Shown: positions 32,625 through 42,178 of the stretch, in pieces
How positions within the stretch are numbered: the first letter of the stretch is position 1
Layout: the number at the start of each line of letters is the position of its first letter
Assembly (NCBI GenBank): GCA_963818855.1
Contig: CAWFUH010000017.1
Coordinates: 682,001-746,000 of the forward strand
Source of the DNA: Bog-159 sp963818855
Lineage (GTDB): Bacteria; Acidobacteriota; Terriglobia; Bryobacterales; Bryobacteraceae
Direction of reading: 5' to 3'
Length of the DNA: 64,000 bases
Notes under the pieces: model-generated
Told to the model about the DNA's origin: nothing
The model's input: only the letters and a program-made list of their open reading frames with translations
Databases searched by the model: none
Made by a program: the position numbers and the translations under genes

Positions 32625-35600
32625 CCTTCACGCCGGCTTGCACCAGCCGTGGAGCGGCTGCACTTACCACCTGGCCGAACGTCCCACTGCTGATATTTCC
32701 TTCGACCGACTGCGGTCCAAAGAACTGGGCGTGATTGAAAACGTTGAATGCCTCCAGCCGAAACTGCAACGACGTCGACTCGGTGAGCGTCAGATTTTTT
32801 AGCAGCGCCATGTCGAAGTTCTGCATCCCTGGACCATGGAAGTACCGCCTGGAAGCATCACCTGGCGTCCCCAGCGCATTCGCGGTGAACAGTGCAGTAT
32901 TAAAGTACGGCTGCCCGTTCCGCGGATTGCGATTCAGATTGAGAGATCCCGGCGCAATGTCCGGTTCATCCACGCCAAAATTGTTGATGCCATTCGGCTC
33001 CGCACCCAACAGGGAGTTGTCGCCATAGTTGATCAGGGTCACCGGAAAGCCGGTGCTAAATCGCGTGATTCCGGATACCTCCCAGCCGCGGCTCCAACGG
33101 TTCGAAGCGTGCAGCACCCGCTCAACCGGGATCTGGTAACTATAACTCACGACAAAGTTCTGAGTTATATCGAAAGCAGACAAAGCTCTGCTCAGCGAGG
33201 GATTCAGCGGATTAACCTCTTCACCAAGATTGGAAGATTCATCGAGCGACTTACTAAATGTATAGGCGGCCAGTAACTGGAGTGGGCCGCTCGAGTGCCG
33301 CACTGTTACTTGCAAAGAATTGTAACTGGCATTGCCGATGGTGGTTTCGAGCGTATCACTGCCGAAGTTAGGCCCGAGCGGTCCGCGCGTTCCTTCGATG
33401 GTCTGGCCGCGTGCCGTAGTGAAGACATTGCCTTCGCTGAACGGACCGCATGGCGCCTGCCCCGGCGCCAAATCGGCCGGATTGCTGAGTTCGAGACAGA
33501 GGGCCGGGTTGCCAGGATTGGCCTCCTCGAGCACCAGAAGGTGATGCGACTGGCTGCCCAAATAACTGGCGCTGAGCACGGTGTTGTTCCCAAAACCATG
33601 CTCGATGGAGAGCATGTATTCGCTGGTGTACGGAATCTTGTTATCGGCCGGATAGGCGGGCACCCCGCTAATCGGTTCAAACTGCGACCAGTCTACATTC
33701 GGGTCCGGATGGCCGGCGCTGGTGTTCAAGGGCGCAAGCTGCACCGGAAAGTACTGACCGACATTCTGGCCACTGTGCGCCCCAATGAAGGGCGTGGCAA
33801 AAAGCGGTGGAGCCGGGCTGGTGTAAGTAGTCCCATAAGGCGCATTGGCGCTCATTACTCCAATGGTCAACGCTTCGATGGCCGTGTAAAACATGCCATA
33901 ACTGGCGCGCACGCTGGTCTTGCCGCTACCGGGCGCGTAGGCCAAACCGATGCGCGGCGCGAAATCCAGATTGCCCGCCGGCGCCAGCGTGCGCGGCACT
34001 CCCTTATCGGTGGGAAACAGGATACCAGCCGGCGCACCCGGAAAAACGGTCGACTGGCGACCCGGCTCGAAGGTAGCGATCTGGTTGTATTTCTCATACC
34101 AGGGCTCGATGCGGTCCCAGCGCAGCCCGTAATTCAACGTCAGATCTTTCCGGATGCGCCATCCATCCTGGGCGTACAGGCCGGCATATTTGTTGCGGCC
34201 ATAGAACGGCTGAAGCTGGCTTTGGTTGTATTGGCTCGGAATGCCCAGCAGAAAGTCGGCCAAATCGAGGCCCGTCTCGCTGCCGTAAAAGATGAAATTA
34301 CCGTTCAGCTGCGCAATGGGATCCACATTGACCTGATCGTAGTGGAACTGTGCACCTACTGTAATCGTGTGGGTTCCCGCGACTTTAGAAAAATTATCGT
34401 TGGCCTGGAATGTGTTGTTGGCCTGCTTGAGCTCGTTCGTATTGGTTCCGATGGAGAAGTTATTGAAGTTGACGCTTTCCACTCCCTCCGTCTTCGGCGA
34501 TAGCGGGACGATGCCGGGCGTATCGGGCCCGACCACAAAGCCCTGGGAGGCCAGGCTGACGCCAACCCCGCCGATCGGCTGGCCCAGATGAGTTGAATCG
34601 CGCATGAAGCTAAGGTGAAATTCATTGACCGCCGCCGAACCGATGGTCTTGTTGTCACCAAGTGCAAGCAGTTGGGCGCGACCGAGGTTCAGAGCGTTGA
34701 AGCCGGGCACATTCGCGCCGCCCTGCGCGACTGGGTATGGATTGTTCTGTGACCAGCCGTCCAGAAAGTAATAAGCTGACAGCATTCCCAAACGGGAGCT
34801 GCCGTCGAGCCGGTACGCGCCCTTGCCATCTCGCAACGCCTCGTTATAGGACGAAGTGGAGTAAGTGCCATTGGGGTTATCAGGCGCAGGGATATAAGGC
34901 AGAAGACTGGTAGCCGGCGCGGCCCAGGCGCTTTTTGGGATGGTGGCGTTCGGGAGCACGCACTGCGCGGGAGTTATACAGCCGGGGAAATAGTATGGCT
35001 CACCCGCGGTAACGCTGTAGCCGAGCTTCTGCGAAAGCTGGCTGGCCCAATACGGGCCGTTGACGGTCGTAGGCGACTGCATCCCGTTTTGGCCGATAGT
35101 CGTGAAAGCACCGGCCACATCCGACAGATTCCCGGCGCGATCCTGGAGCGACGGAACGGGAATCTCGCCCGTATCGATTCCTTGCGTCAGCCGCGTCCCC
35201 TGGTAGTCGGCGAAGAAGAAGAGCTTGTTCCGCCGGATAGGTCCACCCAGCGTGCCTCCGAACTGGTCTTGGGCGAATTCCCCGCGCGTGGGTGAGAAGT
35301 AATTGCGCGCATCCAGGTCCGTGTTGCGCAGGAACTCGAAAAGATCGCCATGAAGTGAATTAGTCCCGGACTTAGTAACTACGCTAATCTGACCTCCGCT
35401 GAACTCGCCGTGCTCCGCGTCGAAGTTACTGGTGAGTATCCGGAATTCGGCGATGGAGTCCAGATTGGGAACAATGGCCGCGCCCATGTTGACATCTTCT
35501 TCCACGTCGCTGCCATTCAGCACAAAGCTGTTGGCGAATTCGCGCTGGCCGTTAATGGAAATTGTGCCGGGGTTTAAATCGCCTGAGGGAGAAAATGCGG

Positions 35601-36141
35601 AAACGCCCACATCCTGCGTAGTATCGGCAGTGAGGGAGGACAGCGGAGCGACCCCGGATTGCAAAGCGAGCAAGTCGGTGAAACTGCGGCCATTGAGGGG
35701 CACAGCCGTCATCTGTCGGCCCGTTATGACCTCGCCCAGTTGGGTATCCGCAGTTGCGACGTGCAGGGCCGAGTCCGCAACCGTAACCGTCTCGGCCCTT
35801 TGGCCGATGACCAGAGACATGTCCACCACCACTTTGCTGTCGATGTCGATGGCGACACCGGCGCGGCGGAGAGGCGCGAAGCCGGCGGCATCCACCGCGA
35901 CATCGTAACGGCCGACCGGCAGATCGTGGAAGGAGTAGAAGCCTTGGCCGTCGGTGACGATAGTCTGCTTGACCGCGGTGCCGACTTGCGTGGCCGTCAC
36001 GCGGGCGGCGGGGATGGCTCGCCCGTGGGGATCCGTGACGGTCCCCAACAGCGTGCCGCCATTCGCGGCCAGTAAAAGCGGTGCCGCCATGGCGAAAAAG
36101 GCAATTGCGAGCCATCGCACAGTATTGCAAATGAGTTGCAT
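32614..36141 (-). CDS. Oar-like TonB-dependent receptor
   Basis: 1175 residues. Signal peptide (LAIAFFAMAAPLLLAA), carboxypeptidase-regulatory-like domain (GTLLGTVTDPHGRAIPAARV to about residue 115), plug domain (LPLNGRSF-like motif as VPLNGRSFTDLLALQSGVAP, GTISINGQREFANSFVLNG) and a very long beta-barrel with RRNKLFFFADYQGTRLTQG and a C-terminal FGQVVSAAAPRLVQAGVKVTF-like end. This is the architecture of the acidobacterial Oar/CirA-like family, thought to import large carbohydrate or other breakdown products. Monocistronic; promoter within 36142-36196. Confidence 0.9.
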   Translation of the reverse strand: MQLICNTVRWLAIAFFAMAAPLLLAANGGTLLGTVTDPHGRAIPAARVTATQVGTAVKQTIVTDGQGFYSFHDLPVGRYDVAVDAAGFAPLRRAGVAIDIDSKVVVDMSLVIGQRAETVTVADSALHVATADTQLGEVITGRQMTAVPLNGRSFTDLLALQSGVAPLSSLTADTTQDVGVSAFSPSGDLNPGTISINGQREFANSFVLNGSDVEEDVNMGAAIVPNLDSIAEFRILTSNFDAEHGEFSGGQISVVTKSGTNSLHGDLFEFLRNTDLDARNYFSPTRGEFAQDQFGGTLGGPIRRNKLFFFADYQGTRLTQGIDTGEIPVPSLQDRAGNLSDVAGAFTTIGQNGMQSPTTVNGPYWASQLSQKLGYSVTAGEPYYFPGCITPAQCVLPNATIPKSAWAAPATSLLPYIPAPDNPNGTYSTSSYNEALRDGKGAYRLDGSSRLGMLSAYYFLDGWSQNNPYPVAQGGANVPGFNALNLGRAQLLALGDNKTIGSAAVNEFHLSFMRDSTHLGQPIGGVGVSLASQGFVVGPDTPGIVPLSPKTEGVESVNFNNFSIGTNTNELKQANNTFQANDNFSKVAGTHTITVGAQFHYDQVNVDPIAQLNGNFIFYGSETGLDLADFLLGIPSQYNQSQLQPFYGRNKYAGLYAQDGWRIRKDLTLNYGLRWDRIEPWYEKYNQIATFEPGRQSTVFPGAPAGILFPTDKGVPRTLAPAGNLDFAPRIGLAYAPGSGKTSVRASYGMFYTAIEALTIGVMSANAPYGTTYTSPAPPLFATPFIGAHSGQNVGQYFPVQLAPLNTSAGHPDPNVDWSQFEPISGVPAYPADNKIPYTSEYMLSIEHGFGNNTVLSASYLGSQSHHLLVLEEANPGNPALCLELSNPADLAPGQAPCGPFSEGNVFTTARGQTIEGTRGPLGPNFGSDTLETTIGNASYNSLQVTVRHSSGPLQLLAAYTFSKSLDESSNLGEEVNPLNPSLSRALSAFDITQNFVVSYSYQIPVERVLHASNRWSRGWEVSGITRFSTGFPVTLINYGDNSLLGAEPNGINNFGVDEPDIAPGSLNLNRNPRNGQPYFNTALFTANALGTPGDASRRYFHGPGMQNFDMALLKNLTLTESTSLQFRLEAFNVFNHAQFFGPQSVEGNISSGTFGQVVSAAAPRLVQAGVKVTF

Positions 36142-36196
36142 ATAACTTTAGCAGCATAGCTGGAACCGCTACGGGGCGTCAAGTTTCAGCAGCAAC

Positions 36197-37084
36197 TCAG
36201 TTGCATTTAGAGTTGAACGGAGAGATCGGCGGGTTCAGTGGCGCCTGGCAGTGCTGGCAGTGAATGTTATCGATCAGCCGCGTTTGGCCCAACCACACAG
36301 CGGCCGCCACGCGCACGGGACCAGCAACCTGTGGAACTGGCCGCATTTCGGCATCGTCCGCAACTTCCAGATATTCGATCCGTATGCGCGGCTCAGCATC
36401 CAGCAATTCGCTCGCCGCGCGCTTCACCGCCTCCGCATCACGCTCCCCGGCGGCAATGGCCCGCTCAGCCGCGCACAAAGCCTGGTAAAGCCTGGGCGCA
36501 ATCATGCGCTCTTCTTCACTCAGATGCCGGTTGCGCGAGCTGAGGGCCAAGCCATCCGGTTCGCGCACGGTGGGCACGCCCACGATCCCGACTGGCACGT
36601 TCAGATCCGCGACCACGCGGCGAATCACCGCCAGTTGCTGCGCGTCCTTTTCGCCAAACCAAGCGCCATCCGGCTGCACGATCTGGAACAGCTTCAGGAC
36701 CACCGTCGCCACGCCGCGGAAATGGCCCGGCCGAAAGCGCCCTTCCATGTGATCCGCGATCCGTCCCATTTCCACGTAAGCCACCTGCGGTTGCGGATAC
36801 ATTTCCTTGACCGCCGGCGCGAATACCAGGTCGACGCCGCGCGCCGCGCAGAACTCCAGGTCTGCCGCCAGGGGACGCGGATAGCGCGCATAATCCTCGC
36901 GCTGGTTGAATTGAGTGGGATTGACGAAGATGCTCACCACCACGGAAGCCGACTGCGTGCGGGCTTCCTCTATCAGCCGCCCATGACCTGCATGCAGAGC
37001 GCCCATCGTGGGCACCAAGCCGAGCGGCCGCCGTGCCTGCGCCCGCCACTTCCGCAAATCGGCGATCGCATCGAGGGCTAACAA
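36197..37084 (-). CDS. panC: Pantoate--beta-alanine ligase
   Basis: 295 residues. Motifs are GLVPTMGALHAGHGRLIEEA (HIGH-like ATP site), SIFVNPTQFNQREDY, FGEKDAQQLAVIRR and LALSSRNRHLS (KMSKS-like). It joins pantoate and beta-alanine with ATP to give pantothenate in the cytoplasm. The start appears to be a TTG placed directly after the panB stop (TAG-TTG), without gap. The extra tail after RLIDNI (about 20 residues, three cysteines or histidines in HCQHC) is unlike most PanC proteins; it may be read-through into intergenic sequence after loss of a stop codon. Confidence 0.95.
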   Translation of the reverse strand: MLALDAIADLRKWRAQARRPLGLVPTMGALHAGHGRLIEEARTQSASVVVSIFVNPTQFNQREDYARYPRPLAADLEFCAARGVDLVFAPAVKEMYPQPQVAYVEMGRIADHMEGRFRPGHFRGVATVVLKLFQIVQPDGAWFGEKDAQQLAVIRRVVADLNVPVGIVGVPTVREPDGLALSSRNRHLSEEERMIAPRLYQALCAAERAIAAGERDAEAVKRAASELLDAEPRIRIEYLEVADDAEMRPVPQVAGPVRVAAAVWLGQTRLIDNIHCQHCQAPLNPPISPFNSKCN

Positions 37085-37918
37085 CTACTGTGCCTCGGCG
37101 ACCAGGTCCGCCGCGGCGTGACGGCTGCCGCCTGGATACCGGCCCGAGCGTATGTCTTCGGCATATGCTCGAGCAGCGGCCACGGTCAGCTCGCCCAATT
37201 CCGCATAGCGCCGCACGAACTGCGGCACGGCATCGACCGAGAGCCCCAGCATGTCATTCGAGACCAGCACCTGGCCGTCGCAATGCGGACCGGCGCCAAT
37301 GCCGATGGTCGGAATCCGCAGATCGGCGGTAACGAACTCCGCCACGGACTCCGGAATGGATTCCAGCACCACGGCAAACGCTCCGGCTGCTTCGAGCGCC
37401 AGCGCATCAGCCCGAAGGCGCGCGGCATCCTTGTCGCTACGGGCCTGCTGGCGGAATCCGCCAAGCTGGTGCACGGACTGCGGCAGGAGTCCCAGGTGCC
37501 CCATCACCGGAATTCCGGCGGCGACCAGACGAGATGCCGCCTCGATGGACGGACCACCGCCTTCGATCTTCACGGCCGCGGCGCCGCCCTCCTGCATCAG
37601 GCGCCCCGCATGGCGCAGCGTTTCTTCTGGGTTGACCTGGTAGGTCATAAAGGGCAAGTCGGCCACCAGCAGCGCGCGTCGCACACCGCGGCTCACGGCC
37701 CGCGTGTGATGCACCATGTCGTCCAAGGTCACAGGCAGCGTGGTTTCGTATCCCAATACGACCATGCCGAGCGAATCGCCCACCAGCAGCACGTCGATTC
37801 CCGCGCGGTCCAGCAGCCTGGCCATGGTGTAGTCGTAGGCCGTCAGCATGGCGATCTTTTCGCCGCGCTTCTTCTTGGCTTCCAGATCGGGTGCGCGGAC
37901 CCGCTTGGTATCAGTCAC
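37085..37918 (-). CDS. panB: 3-methyl-2-oxobutanoate hydroxymethyltransferase
   Basis: 277 residues from a GTG at 37918 with AAAGGAGAG upstream. Blocks: MLTAYDYTMARLLDRAGIDV, LLVGDSLGMVVLGYETTLPV, VKIEGGG, GIPVMGHLGLLPQSVHQLGG and IGIGAGPHCDGQVLVSNDML. The enzyme transfers a hydroxymethyl group from methylene-tetrahydrofolate to ketoisovalerate to form ketopantoate, the first committed step of pantothenate synthesis; panC follows directly. A short direct repeat (CTGTAGAGGGT twice) lies upstream at about 37933-37955. Confidence 0.96.
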   Translation of the reverse strand: MTDTKRVRAPDLEAKKKRGEKIAMLTAYDYTMARLLDRAGIDVLLVGDSLGMVVLGYETTLPVTLDDMVHHTRAVSRGVRRALLVADLPFMTYQVNPEETLRHAGRLMQEGGAAAVKIEGGGPSIEAASRLVAAGIPVMGHLGLLPQSVHQLGGFRQQARSDKDAARLRADALALEAAGAFAVVLESIPESVAEFVTADLRIPTIGIGAGPHCDGQVLVSNDMLGLSVDAVPQFVRRYAELGELTVAAARAYAEDIRSGRYPGGSRHAAADLVAEAQ

Positions 37919-38063
37919 GCCGCTCTCCTTTCTGTAGAGGGTCTGTAGAGGGCTCCTTGATCGCGGCGGCCTGCGCTTCCGGCAAGCCTCGCCTGCTGAC
38001 CTTCTGCAGACTTAGTCCGCCGCACCGGCCTCTTTCATCAGCATAGCAGCCGTCGTGCTTCTA

Positions 38064-40394
38064 TCAGTACGTATAGACTTTTCGCACCCACACGGAATCC
38101 ATCATGATCGGGAACGGGATCATGCTATCCGGACGCGGCGTGAGGCCGGGCAGGCCGGCGATGCCGTAAGATTGATCGACTATCTCCAGGCGATAGCCGT
38201 CTACCGGATCGCGCAGGCGCATGCGCAGCTCGATCCCCGGCCGCCCCACGTTGTAATAACACAGTCCCCATCGCGGCATCCGGAAGGCGTGCGCCTTTTG
38301 ACCGACTTTCAGGCCAACGTAGGCTTGGGTGGCATCGATAGGGGTGCCATCCACGCTGGACTCGATCACAGGATTGCGCGAGTCGCCATAGAGATAGATG
38401 CGGGGGGCCTGGCGCGGCGAACTGACACGCAGGTGCAGCTCGTTGGGCGGCCCAGCCAGACGCTCGACCAGCGGCGGAGGCAGCGCCACCACGGGTGCTT
38501 CGTGTGTCAGATAGCGCCACTCCAGGAACGGCACGAATGGTGACAACGCGATGTGTTGCGGATGGGCGCCCAGATAGTGCGCGGTCCAGTCGTCTTCCTG
38601 CTGATCGAGGCTGAACCAGGCCGCCTTCCCGGCATCCGCGTCGAGCCCGTAGTAGATGCTGTTGGTGCGCGGAGAATCGCGGTCGAAGCCAGACAGAGAG
38701 ACGCCGGCGATAAGGCAACCAGCGCACACCAGGGTGGCGGTGCCCGGCAGCCACCAACGGCCGGCCCTGGCGATCAGTTCGAGACTTGGGATTAACAAGC
38801 CTAATAGGAGCACGGTGGCGAACGCTCCGACGAAGGCCATGCGCATGGTCAGGGATTGGAACAGGAGGGCGATGGTGGGCGGAAGCATGATCAGGCCGGG
38901 CACGGAAGCGGCCAGGATTAGGAGCGGGGCTAAAGCCCCGCGCCGGCTAAAGCCCGCCCTCCATTCCAAAACTCCTAGCGCGAGCATCGAGGACAGCGCG
39001 GGCCAGACGAATAGATAACTTGCGCCGGGCATGTACACGCTGGTGGCTAGCGCGATCAGTACCCAGCAAAAGAGGGCGCCGGCCCACAGGTTCGGCATGC
39101 GCGCGCGTTTGAAGCACAACGCATATATAACGGCGGCGAAAGCGACCGTCAAGGCGACGCTGGCCAAACGGTATACGCCGGGATGATAGGGATCGCCTGC
39201 GAAGGCTTGCCAGACGCCCGCGGACTGACCTTTGGCGAGCGTCCACATGAGCGTCACCGCGACGCAGGCGATTACGATCACCGCCAGGAACGCGCCGAAA
39301 CCTGCCAGAGTACCGCGCAGAGTGAGGCATCCTTTAGATACTCCGAGAACCACGATGCCCGCAAAGAGCAGCGCGGCCGAGACCGCCAGCGGTACACTCC
39401 AGCTTGCCGGATAGACGATGCAGCCGAGGATCGGTAAGACGAAATAAGTGACATTGGGGCCCTTAAGGTCGCGCAGGTCGAGATCGCCGAAGTGCCGCGC
39501 CAGAGCCAGGGCATAATCGCCATCCTGCTGCAAGCTGCGCGGGTCCAGATGGGCCACATCATCGTACTGCGTATGGTAGTAGGCCACATCGTCCACGTAA
39601 GCGAAACCCATCCCGGCGAGGCCACCGCTCTTGAAGAACGTCAAATCGGTATCGTTGGGCAGCAGCTTGTACGCTTCGTAGCTGAGCGAAGACGTGACGG
39701 GGTGCGGCGCGGCGGCGGCGAATTCGCGGACGATCCGGCCGTTCTGCTCGCTGGTCTCGAACATCATGGCCGGGCCGCTGGTGCCGCGCGCTTCGAAGTT
39801 CATCACCAGGCCGACTTGCCTTGCCAGCGGGTGCTGCTCCACGAACGCTTTGGCGCCCAGCAGGCCGCCTTCTTCGCTATCCGTGAAGAGAAAAATAACG
39901 TCGTTGCGCAACTGCGGTGAGCGGCGCAACGCACGCAGGGTTTCCAGCTCGAGCGAAACCGCATGGCCGTCGTCGCTGGCGCCGGGACCTGCCGAGACGG
40001 AGTCGTAATGTCCGGCGAGCATGACCGCCTTGGTGCTGGCCTGGCCGGGCAATCGCGCGACGATGTTGTATACCGTGGCGGCGTTGTAGGGCGAACCCCA
40101 ACGCGTGCTGACCACGGTGGTGTGCTGCACTTCGGGCTGCACGCCCAGCGTCGCGAGATGGCGAATGATGTAGTCCCGCACCAGGTCATGCGCGGCGCTG
40201 CCGACCGGATGCGGCACGCGTGCGAAGTCTCGCAAATAGGCTATGGCACGCTCGGCGGAGAAGACTGCCAGCGGTGCGGTGTCGGGCACAGTGGGCGGCG
40301 GCGAGATCTGCAGTACGCTCCACCAGGCGGTTGCGGTGAGGAAGGCCAGCGTGAGAGCGGCGGCGAAGGCAGACGCCCCGCGATGCTCACTCAT
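38064..40394 (-). CDS. Membrane-bound M28 family zinc peptidase
   Basis: 776 residues from the ATG at 40394, which lies inside the end of the preceding gene (8-bp overlap). After an N-terminal membrane anchor, the M28 domain (about residues 85-300) shows VMLAGHYDSVSAGPGASDDG (first zinc ligands), FLFTDSEEGGLLGAKAF (catalytic Glu pair) and LVMNFEARGTSG. From about 310 to 590 there are eight or so hydrophobic helices, then a soluble C-terminal domain. This layout resembles eukaryotic ER/vacuolar membrane M28 proteases. Within the membrane region, 38924-38967 is a dispersed repeat that is read in frame as WRAGFSRRGALAPL. Confidence 0.88.
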   Translation of the reverse strand: MSEHRGASAFAAALTLAFLTATAWWSVLQISPPPTVPDTAPLAVFSAERAIAYLRDFARVPHPVGSAAHDLVRDYIIRHLATLGVQPEVQHTTVVSTRWGSPYNAATVYNIVARLPGQASTKAVMLAGHYDSVSAGPGASDDGHAVSLELETLRALRRSPQLRNDVIFLFTDSEEGGLLGAKAFVEQHPLARQVGLVMNFEARGTSGPAMMFETSEQNGRIVREFAAAAPHPVTSSLSYEAYKLLPNDTDLTFFKSGGLAGMGFAYVDDVAYYHTQYDDVAHLDPRSLQQDGDYALALARHFGDLDLRDLKGPNVTYFVLPILGCIVYPASWSVPLAVSAALLFAGIVVLGVSKGCLTLRGTLAGFGAFLAVIVIACVAVTLMWTLAKGQSAGVWQAFAGDPYHPGVYRLASVALTVAFAAVIYALCFKRARMPNLWAGALFCWVLIALATSVYMPGASYLFVWPALSSMLALGVLEWRAGFSRRGALAPLLILAASVPGLIMLPPTIALLFQSLTMRMAFVGAFATVLLLGLLIPSLELIARAGRWWLPGTATLVCAGCLIAGVSLSGFDRDSPRTNSIYYGLDADAGKAAWFSLDQQEDDWTAHYLGAHPQHIALSPFVPFLEWRYLTHEAPVVALPPPLVERLAGPPNELHLRVSSPRQAPRIYLYGDSRNPVIESSVDGTPIDATQAYVGLKVGQKAHAFRMPRWGLCYYNVGRPGIELRMRLRDPVDGYRLEIVDQSYGIAGLPGLTPRPDSMIPFPIMMDSVWVRKVYTY
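38924..38967 (-). repeat. Dispersed two-hairpin repeat, copy B (inside a coding region)
   Basis: Read on the minus strand it starts GGAATGGAGGGCGGGCTT and holds two hairpins with the shared core GGCTTTAGCC, one extended to GGGGCTTTAGCCCC. It is the best-preserved of three copies and lies in frame within the membrane M28 peptidase gene, adding about 14 residues between two helices. Confidence 0.8.
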
Positions 40395-41979
40395 GTTTGG
40401 CGCACACGAAATTCGCGGCATCGTCGGTACTGCCGCTGCCCTGGTAATGCGCCAACAACGGGTACACGCACAAGGGACGCGTGCGCGAGACCGCGCTGGC
40501 AGGATCGAAGTCGTTCTTCCGCTTGGCGGCCACGATGCGCTCCGGCGCGACTCCCTTTTCGACCCAGCGCTCGAGCGCCGCGTCCATACCGCGATCGGGA
40601 TCGCCGGAGGAGCCTGGATACTGGCCGAAGCTGCTGGTGCCGGAGCCGCCGCCGCAATGCTGCATTCCGGGCACCATAAAGAGCCGCACGAACGACGCCG
40701 TTTCGTCAGTGCCCATGCGCGCCGCGACGCTGTTATAGTAATCGATCGTATTCTGCGGCGCGATGGCCGCGTCGCTCCATCCGTGATACAGGATCAGCTT
40801 GCCGCCCCGCTCGCGGAACCGGCTTAAATCGGCATCGGTGGCGTTGAGATTGCGGGTCTGCTTGTCTTCGGCGGCTTTAGTATCGTGGTCCGTGTCGAAC
40901 TTGCGATAGTCCCAAGCCGCATTGTCGAAAACCATGTTCTTGTAGAACTGTGTGCTGAACATGTACATGAGGCTATGTTCGGGGGCCGGCCCGGTAATCC
41001 AAGCGGCCCAGCCGCCGGCCTCAGCCTCGCCGCCGGGGGCGTAGCCGGGGAAGAGGCGGCCGTGGGAGGTGCTCCCGCCCGCGTACAGCTTCTTCAAGGC
41101 GGTCACTTGCGGCGTCGTCAAGCAGCTATCCGTCTCGGCGTCCTTACACAGCAGCACGCTGGGATCGTATTGGCAGCGCGACGGATCTTCGATAACACCA
41201 TCCTTCACACCATCGAGCGCGTCGCAAGCCGCCAGCGCGGCGGCCTGAATGGCGGGCAGCTTCTTCGCTGGAATGTAGCTGTCTTTGTCGCCCAGCAGCG
41301 CCAGGTTGTCCCATGCGGCGTTGGCCAGCAGGTGCGTCCAATAGTTGGCGGGGGCGCCGGCCAGGATTCCATCGTAATCCTCGGGGTAGCGCTGGGCTTC
41401 CATCAGCGCCTGGCGGCCGCCGTTGGAACATGAGCTGAAGTAGGAGCGCTTGGGGTCCTCGCCGTAGAATGCGTGCAGGATGGCCTTGGCTTTCACGGCG
41501 GTTTCGTGAATAGCGCGATAGCCGAAATCTGTAATTTTCTCGGGATGATCGAGCGCCCAGGCGGCATCGGTCCCGCCTGCACGGTGGCCAGTATCCGTGG
41601 CGGCGGTGGCGTAATTGTGCGCCACGGCGTTCATCAGTTGGTCGTAGCCAATCGAGCCGGCGAAACCACCGTTACCGGCGCCCTGGAATTTGCCGTTCCA
41701 GTTGGCAGCGGGCAACCAGACTTCGAAATAGATGTTCGAGTCCGGCGAGGGCTTGATGGTTCCCGCCACGAGGCAGAAGGCCGGCATATTGGGCACCACT
41801 TTGCCCACAGGCGGCGTGTAGCTGCCGGCCGCCACGGACTCCGCGCGCGTGATGGATGTGTCCGGGAGTTCCAGCTTGGCGAGCGATTCACAAGTCTGGG
41901 CGGCGCGAGCCATGGGCGCAAAATGCAGGCAACCGATGAGGCCGAGCGCGGCGAAAATGCTGGAGGAGTCGAGAGTCAT
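40387..41979 (-). CDS. Tannase/feruloyl esterase family hydrolase
   Basis: 530 residues with a signal peptide (AALGLIGCLHFAPMARAA). Typical motifs are YFEVWLPAANWNGKFQGAGN, GGFAGSIGYDQLMNAV, the nucleophile segment FSSCSNGGRQALMEAQRYPE (Ser in C-S-x-G-G), GILAGAPANYW, the acid region GGKLILYHGWSDAAI and VPGMQHCGGG, whose Cys pairs with that of the nucleophile motif in the family (CS-D-HC). It probably hydrolyses ester bonds of plant phenolics or similar esters outside the cytoplasm. It precedes and overlaps the M28 peptidase gene by 8 bp, so both are co-transcribed. Confidence 0.9.
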   Translation of the reverse strand: MTLDSSSIFAALGLIGCLHFAPMARAAQTCESLAKLELPDTSITRAESVAAGSYTPPVGKVVPNMPAFCLVAGTIKPSPDSNIYFEVWLPAANWNGKFQGAGNGGFAGSIGYDQLMNAVAHNYATAATDTGHRAGGTDAAWALDHPEKITDFGYRAIHETAVKAKAILHAFYGEDPKRSYFSSCSNGGRQALMEAQRYPEDYDGILAGAPANYWTHLLANAAWDNLALLGDKDSYIPAKKLPAIQAAALAACDALDGVKDGVIEDPSRCQYDPSVLLCKDAETDSCLTTPQVTALKKLYAGGSTSHGRLFPGYAPGGEAEAGGWAAWITGPAPEHSLMYMFSTQFYKNMVFDNAAWDYRKFDTDHDTKAAEDKQTRNLNATDADLSRFRERGGKLILYHGWSDAAIAPQNTIDYYNSVAARMGTDETASFVRLFMVPGMQHCGGGSGTSSFGQYPGSSGDPDRGMDAALERWVEKGVAPERIVAAKRKNDFDPASAVSRTRPLCVYPLLAHYQGSGSTDDAANFVCAKHE

Positions 41980-42079
41980 AGCTTCTATTGAATATACGCC
42001 GATGTAATTTAGTTGTGGGGCGCCGTCGAAAACTTCTGCCCCACAAGGCAGCTTAGCCGCAACCGAGACGATAGCTGCA

Positions 42080-42120
42080 GCGGCGCTGAAGCGCCGTGCC
42101 GGCTAAAAGCCCGCCCTCCA
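42080..42120 (-). repeat. Dispersed two-hairpin repeat, copy C
   Basis: Minus-strand reading: TGGAGGGCGGGCTTTTAGCC followed by GGCACGGCGCTTCAGCGCCG. The second hairpin differs in sequence from copies A and B but keeps its pairing (compensatory changes GGGGC to GGCGC), which suggests selection for structure or a related subfamily. It lies upstream of the ThuA gene. Confidence 0.7.
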
Positions 42121-42178
42121 GCCGCGCGGTTGCGTTGCGCCCGCACTCGGTGGGATCATTGCCCTTCGGGAAAACTTT

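Noticed and set aside
33295..34503. 402-codon open frame opposite the Oar-like receptor
   Set aside because: Shadow of the TonB receptor beta-barrel region, no recognisable protein features.
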